Shown here: positions 58,262-64,000 of the stretch, piece by piece
How the letters are laid out: each line of letters opens with the position of its first letter
Numbering within the stretch: position 1 is the first letter of the stretch
NCBI RefSeq assembly: GCF_003711225.1
Contig: NZ_CP031030.1
Span: 1,674,001-1,738,000, forward strand
Origin: Runella sp. SP2
GTDB taxonomy: Bacteria > Bacteroidota > Bacteroidia > Cytophagales > Spirosomataceae
Direction: 5' to 3'
DNA: 64,000 nt
Notes under the pieces: model-generated
The model's input: the letters and a program-made list of their open reading frames with translations, nothing else
The model's database searches: none
Told to the model about the DNA's origin: nothing
Position numbers and translations under genes: made by a program

Positions 58262-59578
58262 CTAGTAACGGTACAATTCTGATTTGAATGGACCCTCTAC
58301 CGTAACACCGATGTAAGCAGCTTGCTCTTCATCAAGGGTTTCAAGCTTCACCCCAATGTGTGACAAGTGCAATTTTGCTACTTTTTCGTCGAGGTGCTTA
58401 GGCAAGATATAAACTTGTTTTTCGTATTTGCCTGGGTTGGTGTATAACTCAATTTGTGCCAATGTTTGGTTACAGAATGAGTTTGACATTACAAAAGATG
58501 GGTGCCCCATTGCACAACCCAAGTTTACTAAACGACCTTCTGCCAAGACGATGATTTCTTTGCCATCTACAGTATAAAGATCAACCTGTGGTTTGATTTG
58601 CTCTTTTGTTGCGCCGTAGTTTTCGTTCAACCAAGCCATATCGATTTCGTTATCGAAGTGCCCGATGTTACAAACTACTGCTTTGTCTTTCATTGATTTG
58701 AAATGGCGGCCTTTGATGATGTTGATGTTACCTGTCGCCGTTACAAAGATGTTAGCACGCGTCGCAGCTTCATCCATTGTAACTACTTCAAAGCCATCCA
58801 TCGCTGCTTGCAATGCGCAGATTGGGTCGATTTCGGTAACCAAAACGCGGCAACCAGCACCACGAAGGGATTCTGCCGAGCCTTTACCTACGTCACCGTA
58901 ACCTGCTACAACTGCCACTTTACCAGCCAACATCAAGTCAGTAGCACGACGGATAGCGTCCACCAATGACTCTTTGCAACCGTATTTGTTATCAAATTTC
59001 GATTTAGTAACCGAATCGTTTACGTTGATAGCTGGAAGGTGCAATGTGCCGTTTTTCATACGCTCGTACAAACGGTGTACACCTGTTGTTGTTTCTTCCG
59101 ACAAACCACCGATTCCTGCAATCAACTCAGGATAGTTGTCAAACACCATGTTTGTCAAGTCACCGCCGTCGTCAAGAATCATATTCAATGGCTGACGCTC
59201 TTCTCCGAAGAAAAGTGTTTGTTCGATACACCAATCAAATTCTTCCGCTGTCATACCTTTCCAAGCATAAACCGAGATACCTGCGGCAGCAATAGCAGCA
59301 GCGGCGTGATCTTGCGTTGAGAAGATATTACATGATGACCAAGTGACTTCTGCACCCAATTCAACCAACGTTTCAATCAAAACGGCAGTTTGAATAGTCA
59401 TGTGCAAGCAACCTGCGATACGAGAGCCTTTCAATGGCTTCGTATTGCCATATTCTGCGCGAAGTGCCATTAAACCAGGCATTTCGGCTTCAGCCAAACG
59501 AATTTCCTTGCGGCCCCAATCGGCCAATGTGATGTCTTTAACTTTGTACGGTACGTACGTTCCTGTTGCTACTGACAT
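58262..59578 (-). CDS. ahcY: S-adenosylhomocysteinase
   Basis: 438 aa, normal family length. It hydrolyses S-adenosylhomocysteine to homocysteine and adenosine, keeping methylation going. Signature sequences: [17 protein letters not shown], the NAD-binding [31 protein letters not shown], and the C-terminal KSELYRY that completes the partner subunit's active site. Start at 59578 ([15 protein letters not shown]). The 210-bp gap upstream shows no recognisable SAH riboswitch. Confidence 0.97.
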   Translation of the reverse strand: MSVATGTYVPYKVKDITLADWGRKEIRLAEAEMPGLMALRAEYGNTKPLKGSRIAGCLHMTIQTAVLIETLVELGAEVTWSSCNIFSTQDHAAAAIAAAGISVYAWKGMTAEEFDWCIEQTLFFGEERQPLNMILDDGGDLTNMVFDNYPELIAGIGGLSEETTTGVHRLYERMKNGTLHLPAINVNDSVTKSKFDNKYGCKESLVDAIRRATDLMLAGKVAVVAGYGDVGKGSAESLRGAGCRVLVTEIDPICALQAAMDGFEVVTMDEAATRANIFVTATGNINIIKGRHFKSMKDKAVVCNIGHFDNEIDMAWLNENYGATKEQIKPQVDLYTVDGKEIIVLAEGRLVNLGCAMGHPSFVMSNSFCNQTLAQIELYTNPGKYEKQVYILPKHLDEKVAKLHLSHIGVKLETLDEEQAAYIGVTVEGPFKSELYRY

Positions 59579-59788
59579 TTTATGTTAATATTAAATGTGA
59601 TTGCTTATTCGCTAAGTGTTTATCAAAACAAATGCAAAATTAGTAGGTATTAGCTGGAGAATGGTTGTTTAAACAATTGAAAATGTGCCTCTATCCAAAA
59701 AAAAGATATTTTATAAGGTAAGAATAGTGAAAAACGTTACATTGTTAGATATAAACGGTGCTATAAATTATTTTGACAGATAAAATGT

Positions 59789-60232
59789 CTAGTCAAGATT
59801 TTTGACAAAACACACGATTCTTGCCGCTTCGGTAAAACCTGCTTTTTCATGGAAGAGAATACTAAGTTGATTTTCCATTTCAACATCGGAACAGAGTTGT
59901 CTAAACCCTTGTTGGACAGCCCATTGTTCGGCACGTGTAATAAGCATTTGCCCCAGACCTTTCTGTCGGTAATCGCTATCTATGTAAAGCCCTTCTATAT
60001 AGGCAACGGGTAGCTCGTCGGCACCTTCTACGTAATCATTACGAATGCTAAGTTCGATAAAACCAATGGGTTGCCCTTCTTTGTATGCCAAGAAACATGT
60101 ACCCTCACCTAATTCTAAAACTTCTTGATAATGACTTAGCATTTCATCCAATGAAGTATCAGGCCAAAGTTGTACTGCGAGGGAAGCAACTACTTGGATA
60201 TTAGATGGCTGAAGGGGTAAGATGAAAAGCAT
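59789..60232 (-). CDS. GNAT acetyltransferase, AAC(6')-like
   Basis: 147 aa from ATG 60232, just after the upstream gene's stop; a longer frame to 60292 overlaps that gene. The order ASLAVQLWPDTSLDEML, GQPIGFIELSIRNDYVEGADELPVAYIEGLYIDSDYRQKGLGQMLI, ARAEQW-like helix, CSDVEMENQLSILFHEKAGFTEAARIVCFVK matches aminoglycoside 6'-N-acetyltransferase-like proteins, including the R/Q-x-x-G-x-G acetyl-CoA loop. Chromosomal copies of this type may have other substrates, so resistance is not assured. It probably shares a transcript with the DUF262 gene. Confidence 0.8.
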   Translation of the reverse strand: MLFILPLQPSNIQVVASLAVQLWPDTSLDEMLSHYQEVLELGEGTCFLAYKEGQPIGFIELSIRNDYVEGADELPVAYIEGLYIDSDYRQKGLGQMLITRAEQWAVQQGFRQLCSDVEMENQLSILFHEKAGFTEAARIVCFVKNLD

Positions 60233-60242
60233 GAGGGTGTAT

Positions 60243-61931
60243 TTATTTTCCGAGCTCTTGAATTTTCCATATTGATTTGGCAGCTCTTGCAAGGTCTCTT
60301 TGTCGAGCTGCTAACTTGTCTTCATTCCAAGTTTCATACGAGTCTGGTAAATTTTTGGTTAGCTGACAATTTGATTGTAGAAACCACTTACTTTTTTCAA
60401 CATAAGGCAAAATTCCAATCTCTCTATTTAACTTTTTCTCTAACAATGTCAGGTTTCCAATTCTGTAAACCGATCTATTGATTGCATCAAAAGAAAAATC
60501 ACCCCATCTTTCGTCGGCACTTTCAGGAAGAATATGCTCAACAGTGTAGATGTCGCTTTCAAAATCTATATCATTGCGATATTTATACACTTCTATTTTG
60601 CTTAAAATGTATTTTACAATTTTATGATTACGAGTCGTATTTTTAAATTCTTTGGTTGAAAAATCATTCTCAAAATTATAATCAATAACGTAAATTGATT
60701 CAAAGTCTTTAACGTCAAATTGTTTGGTTTTTGATAATTTAACAGCAACCGAATTGTAAACTTCTTCCTGAACGTTAGGATTTAACCCACCAATGATATT
60801 GTAGCGAAAAGAAATGATAGAACAAATTTTAACTAACCTCTCAAAGGTTTCACTAGTTGAGTTTTGAAGTGCAGATAAGAATAAAGAATTTGTTTGTTTA
60901 ATTTGAAATAATCTAAGCTCTTTAAGAGATTTTTTTACTTCTGGTTTATTCCTCCAAAAATCATCTTCTGGATTTTGAATAGCTAGATAATAATCTGCTG
61001 TATCATTTAGACTTCTAATGAGTTCAAACACTTGTTCTTTTGAGCTAATGTTTTGTTTTATAGTTTTAAATAAATTTTTCTTCCCCACTGATTTGTTTTT
61101 ACTATTCCAGTAATATCTAAGGTAATCTTCAAACTTCTGTTCACCTAATTTACCAACTATCTTACCCCAAATGTTTTCTAGTTCGTCCATTTCCGAAATA
61201 TGAGGTTTTGTCTCATCAACGACGGAAAATAGATGGTTTTTGAGTAAATCAGAAGAAGAAAGCTGTACACCCCTGGCATTTAATGTTTCAAATACTTTGA
61301 ATGCGTTTAATTGGTCAGACACCTCAATGACAGTAAAAAAGAGCTTATCGACGATATCATCAATAAAACGCGCTAGTTGCTCTCCACTTTTAAATCTTTT
61401 TCTAATTTTCTCATAATACCAATTAAAACACTCTCTCATGTGTTTTTCTGAGGTATTTGTATTACGTAATGGCAGCTCTTTTAGTAAAACAAGATGTTGT
61501 TTGTAATAATCATCACTGTTTTTATTCAATTTTAATTTGTTGTTTGATATAAGTGTAACAGGGTCAATATATCCGATATAACTGTTTAATAGACTATCTT
61601 TTCGTTTTGTATTATTGCTAGCGTCTATTCCACCATCAATTAAATCTTTTAGCGATTTTAATGTGGCCAAAATAATGAGACTCATTGTTGTTAACCTTTG
61701 TTGGCCATCAATAATTTTGAACTCTTTATTGTTAGAGGTTTGAAGAACCAAATACCCCATGTAGTGTTCATTTTCTTCATCGGAAAGAAGGGTTTCAATA
61801 TCTTGCCACAGATCGTCCCAATGCTCTGTATCCCAAGTATAATCACGTTGAAATTTAGGGATTTCATAACGCAAGCCATTGCCCATAATCTGACGATATG
61901 TTTTGTTTGAAGTGCCTTGAATCCCTTTCAT
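60243..61931 (-). CDS. DUF262/DUF1524 (GmrSD-like) protein
   Basis: 562 aa. The N-terminal DUF262 domain has IPKFQRDYTWDTEHWDDLW and the catalytic-type IIDGQQRLTTMSLIILA. The C-terminal DUF1524 has the HNH-like EHILPES..., RIGNLTLLEKKLNREIG and KSKWF. Fused S- and D-type halves define GmrSD-like type IV restriction proteins that use NTP and cut modified (for example glucosylated hydroxymethylcytosine) phage DNA; other members nick or have different roles. It lies alone as a likely defence gene with the acetyltransferase 10 bp downstream. Confidence 0.85.
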   Translation of the reverse strand: MKGIQGTSNKTYRQIMGNGLRYEIPKFQRDYTWDTEHWDDLWQDIETLLSDEENEHYMGYLVLQTSNNKEFKIIDGQQRLTTMSLIILATLKSLKDLIDGGIDASNNTKRKDSLLNSYIGYIDPVTLISNNKLKLNKNSDDYYKQHLVLLKELPLRNTNTSEKHMRECFNWYYEKIRKRFKSGEQLARFIDDIVDKLFFTVIEVSDQLNAFKVFETLNARGVQLSSSDLLKNHLFSVVDETKPHISEMDELENIWGKIVGKLGEQKFEDYLRYYWNSKNKSVGKKNLFKTIKQNISSKEQVFELIRSLNDTADYYLAIQNPEDDFWRNKPEVKKSLKELRLFQIKQTNSLFLSALQNSTSETFERLVKICSIISFRYNIIGGLNPNVQEEVYNSVAVKLSKTKQFDVKDFESIYVIDYNFENDFSTKEFKNTTRNHKIVKYILSKIEVYKYRNDIDFESDIYTVEHILPESADERWGDFSFDAINRSVYRIGNLTLLEKKLNREIGILPYVEKSKWFLQSNCQLTKNLPDSYETWNEDKLAARQRDLARAAKSIWKIQELGK

Positions 61932-61983
61932 AGAATTTAAAAAAGTATTTGATTTTTCTTGAAATTCTTAAAGATAAAAACTT

Positions 61984-63333
61984 CTACATTTTCAACAAAA
62001 AATGCGCAATTAAAAAATAGGTGCCGATGCCAACGAGGTCGTTGGCGGTAGTGATGAATGGTCCTGAGGCAACTGCGGGGTTAATGCCAAAACGGTCGAG
62101 AATTAGTGGAGTGATTGTACCCATAAAGGAAGCCAATAATACCACGGCCATCAGGGAAAGACTTACTACCCACACCAATTGGGTTTCACTAAAAACAAGT
62201 ACGTATAACCCCGCTAAAAGCCCAATAATGAGGCCGTTGAGGGAGGCAATGACAATAATTTTAAGTAAACGTTCTTTCCAACTTATTTCTAATCCCGACT
62301 TGTCGGCCAAGGCTTGCACAATCAACGAAGCCGTTTGGATTCCGACATTTCCCCCCGTCGAACCCATGATGGGGATAAACATGGCAAGGGCTGCTATTTT
62401 GCTGAGTTCGCCTTCAAAAACCCGAATCACAGTAGCGGCCATTAAGCTTCCAATCACGCCCACAATCAACCAAGGCAGACGCCCCTTCACTTGTTGCCAA
62501 AGGTTATCGTCTTCTTCTACTTCTCCCGTGATACCCGAAATTGCTTGAATGTCTTCTTCGGCTTTTTCGATAATAACGTCCAGTACGTCGTCAATGGTGA
62601 TGCGCCCAAGCAGACGTTTTTGGACGTTTACGACTGGAATGGCCTCTAAATCGTACCGTTGCATGATTTCGGATACTTCCTCAACGGGGCGGTAGGTTTC
62701 GACGTAGTGAATGTCTTCGTCGTAGATGTTGCCGATTTTGGTGTTTTTTCGGGCTAACACCAAGTTTTTGAGCGAAATAAGCCCTAGCAGGGTCTGATTG
62801 TCGTCAACAACATAGACAGCATACACTTTTTCAACGTCTTCGGCTTGTTTACGAATCTCTTCAATACACTCATTGACCGTCCAATTGACGTTGGCTTTGA
62901 CCAATTCTTTTTGCATCAACCCCCCAGCCACATCTTCGTCGTAGGGGAGGAGGTCGATGATAAAACGGGCTTGTTCACGGTCTTCTAGCAGCCCAATGAC
63001 CTCTTCCCGAACCTGAATGGGCTGCTCTTGGAGCAAATCCACGGCATCATCCGAATCAAAAACTTCGATGTAACGTGCAATTTCGGCAGACGAAAAATTT
63101 GTCAGAAAACGTTTGCGGTCTTCGGGTTCTATTTCTGCCAAAATTTCGGCACCTATTTCCGTATTGAGCAAGCTAAAAAGGTAATGGGCGGGTTCGGTCT
63201 CCAGCTCATACAACAACATGGTGATGTCGGCAGGGTACAACTCATCCATTTCTGCCCGAAGCAAGGCATCGTCTCGTCCAGTGATGGCCGTTTCAATTTT
63301 TTCGAGAAACTCTTTGGTTAATTCAAACGTCAT
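61984..63333 (-). CDS. mgtE: Magnesium transporter MgtE
   Basis: 449 aa, normal length. N-terminal superhelical MgtE_N domain (residues ~1-130), two CBS domains (~135-255, VYAVYVVDDNQTLLGLISL and YDLEAIPVVNVQKRLLGRITIDDVLDV), a connecting plug helix, and five transmembrane helices with the pore sequence PIMGSTGGNVGIQTASLIVQAL. It is a Mg2+ channel gated by intracellular magnesium. The stop is followed by the DUF262 gene 52 bp on; upstream, 22 bp after the KsgA gene, so it may be co-transcribed with it. Confidence 0.95.
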   Translation of the reverse strand: MTFELTKEFLEKIETAITGRDDALLRAEMDELYPADITMLLYELETEPAHYLFSLLNTEIGAEILAEIEPEDRKRFLTNFSSAEIARYIEVFDSDDAVDLLQEQPIQVREEVIGLLEDREQARFIIDLLPYDEDVAGGLMQKELVKANVNWTVNECIEEIRKQAEDVEKVYAVYVVDDNQTLLGLISLKNLVLARKNTKIGNIYDEDIHYVETYRPVEEVSEIMQRYDLEAIPVVNVQKRLLGRITIDDVLDVIIEKAEEDIQAISGITGEVEEDDNLWQQVKGRLPWLIVGVIGSLMAATVIRVFEGELSKIAALAMFIPIMGSTGGNVGIQTASLIVQALADKSGLEISWKERLLKIIVIASLNGLIIGLLAGLYVLVFSETQLVWVVSLSLMAVVLLASFMGTITPLILDRFGINPAVASGPFITTANDLVGIGTYFLIAHFLLKM

Positions 63334-63355
63334 ACCTTCAATACGTCTTTATCGG

Positions 63356-64000
63356 CTATTCGCCGCTGGCAGGTTGATTTTCTACAAGCTGGGTTAACAA
63401 AACAAAATCAGCCACGCTAAGTTGCTCGGCGCGTTTGTCAAGAAGCGGGTGATTAAAAGTGATACCGAGCGGTTTGAGCGCATTCCGAAGCGTTTTACGT
63501 CGTTGATTAAAACCCGCCTTCACTACTTGGGTAAACTGCTTTTCGTCACAATCAAGTTTGTCAACTTGGTTGCGCTTGAGTCGAACCACGCCTGATTGTA
63601 CTTTTGGAGGCGGATCAAACGCTTCGGGCGGAACGGTAAAGGAATATTCGATGTCATAAAAGGCTTGAAGCAAAACGCTCAAAATGCCGTAGTCCTTTTT
63701 CCCTGGAGGCGCTGCGATTCGGAGCGCTACTTCTTTTTGAAACATCCCAATGATTTCTGGAATGAGGTCGCGGTAATCAAGGGCCTTAAAAAGAATTTGG
63801 GAAGAAATATTGTAAGGATAATTGCCAATCAAGGCAAATCGCCCAGTCCCAGTGGAAGTACCATTTTGAATAGACTGGTACCATTCGTTGAGGTTCATTC
63901 GGAGAAAATCGCCCCCGATGATTTTACCTTCGAGTTTGGGAAAATTTACTTTTAGATAGGCGACTGATTCACGGTCTATCTCAACCACATAGGTGTTGTA
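63356..64000 (-). CDS. rsmA: 16S rRNA dimethyladenosine transferase, N-terminus outside window
   Basis: Only the last ~214 residues are present; the frame stays open to the window edge, and the GTG at 63988 is internal. Motifs: VVEIDRESVAYL (AdoMet ribose site), GGDFLRMNL, the catalytic FALIGNYPYNISSQILFKAL (N-Y-P-Y, variant of N-L-P-Y), and FDPPPKVQSGVVRL, then FNQRRKTLRNAL. KsgA/RsmA dimethylates two adjacent adenines near the 3' end of 16S rRNA during small-subunit maturation. Followed by mgtE 22 bp downstream. Confidence 0.95.
   Translation of the reverse strand, partial: YNTYVVEIDRESVAYLKVNFPKLEGKIIGGDFLRMNLNEWYQSIQNGTSTGTGRFALIGNYPYNISSQILFKALDYRDLIPEIIGMFQKEVALRIAAPPGKKDYGILSVLLQAFYDIEYSFTVPPEAFDPPPKVQSGVVRLKRNQVDKLDCDEKQFTQVVKAGFNQRRKTLRNALKPLGITFNHPLLDKRAEQLSVADFVLLTQLVENQPASGE

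Noticed and set aside
59579..59788. Possible SAH or SAM riboswitch before ahcY
   Set aside because: No conserved riboswitch core or terminator/anti-terminator pair could be recognised in the gap.

Overview
The window is bacterial chromosome from a gliding-type Bacteroidota, most likely a Cytophagales member near Runella/Spirosoma (the genus is a guess from protein style). Supporting signs are type IX secretion sorting tails, a CHU_C-type C-terminal domain, tandem-95 surface proteins, LytTR regulation, TTG/TAnnTTTG-like promoters and start codons that mostly lack a strong Shine-Dalgarno.

1-26.4 kb: the tail of a NUDIX/NrtR-like gene, an AraC regulator and a LytTR response regulator/histidine kinase pair precede about 21 kb of secreted surface proteins. 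These are three tandem paralogous RCC1-like propeller proteins, duplicated together with their flanking DNA; two giant tandem-95 proteins with dockerin-like C-termini, one carrying a nearly perfect 885-bp triplication; and four proteins opening with a shared cohesin-like domain or carrying T9SS tails. Together they look like one co-evolving cell-surface or matrix system. A near-palindromic motif (about ATAAATAGCCATTTT) recurs upstream of the regulators and of the first surface gene.

26.4-31.9 kb: an accessory zone. Small unrelated minus-strand genes (lipoprotein, SUKH plus DUF2185 immunity-like pair, DUF418 membrane protein) are separated by imperfect inverted-repeat spacers that resemble integron attC sites. 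Next comes an AbiEi/AbiEii toxin-antitoxin pair with a clear GTTCAC operator, bracketed by 148-bp direct repeats.

31.97-53.80 kb: a 21.8-kb element integrated into the 3' end of tRNA-Ala(GGC). It has 16-bp att repeats, TTGTCGCA arm-type repeats at both ends and a tyrosine integrase. It also has an XRE repressor with palindromic operators, a TOPRIM primase, a VapE-type helicase, SSB and an iteron-like GTAGTAAA array. A long rightward operon encodes many small proteins that each carry one membrane segment, mostly C-terminal with a basic tail, plus a membrane-anchored GH24 lysozyme, a CHAP peptidase, a large beta-helix protein and two carbohydrate-active-looking proteins. No terminase, portal, tail or standard capsid gene is recognisable. 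The best reading is a provirus of an unfamiliar, possibly tailless or membrane-containing type, and it is the strongest candidate here for an undescribed system.

53.8-64 kb: ordinary chromosome with an LRR protein, a KDG-type sugar kinase, an outer-membrane-like protein, a 1-Cys peroxiredoxin, S-adenosylhomocysteinase, an AAC(6')-like acetyltransferase, a DUF262/DUF1524 (GmrSD-like) protein, an MgtE magnesium transporter and the truncated end of KsgA/RsmA.
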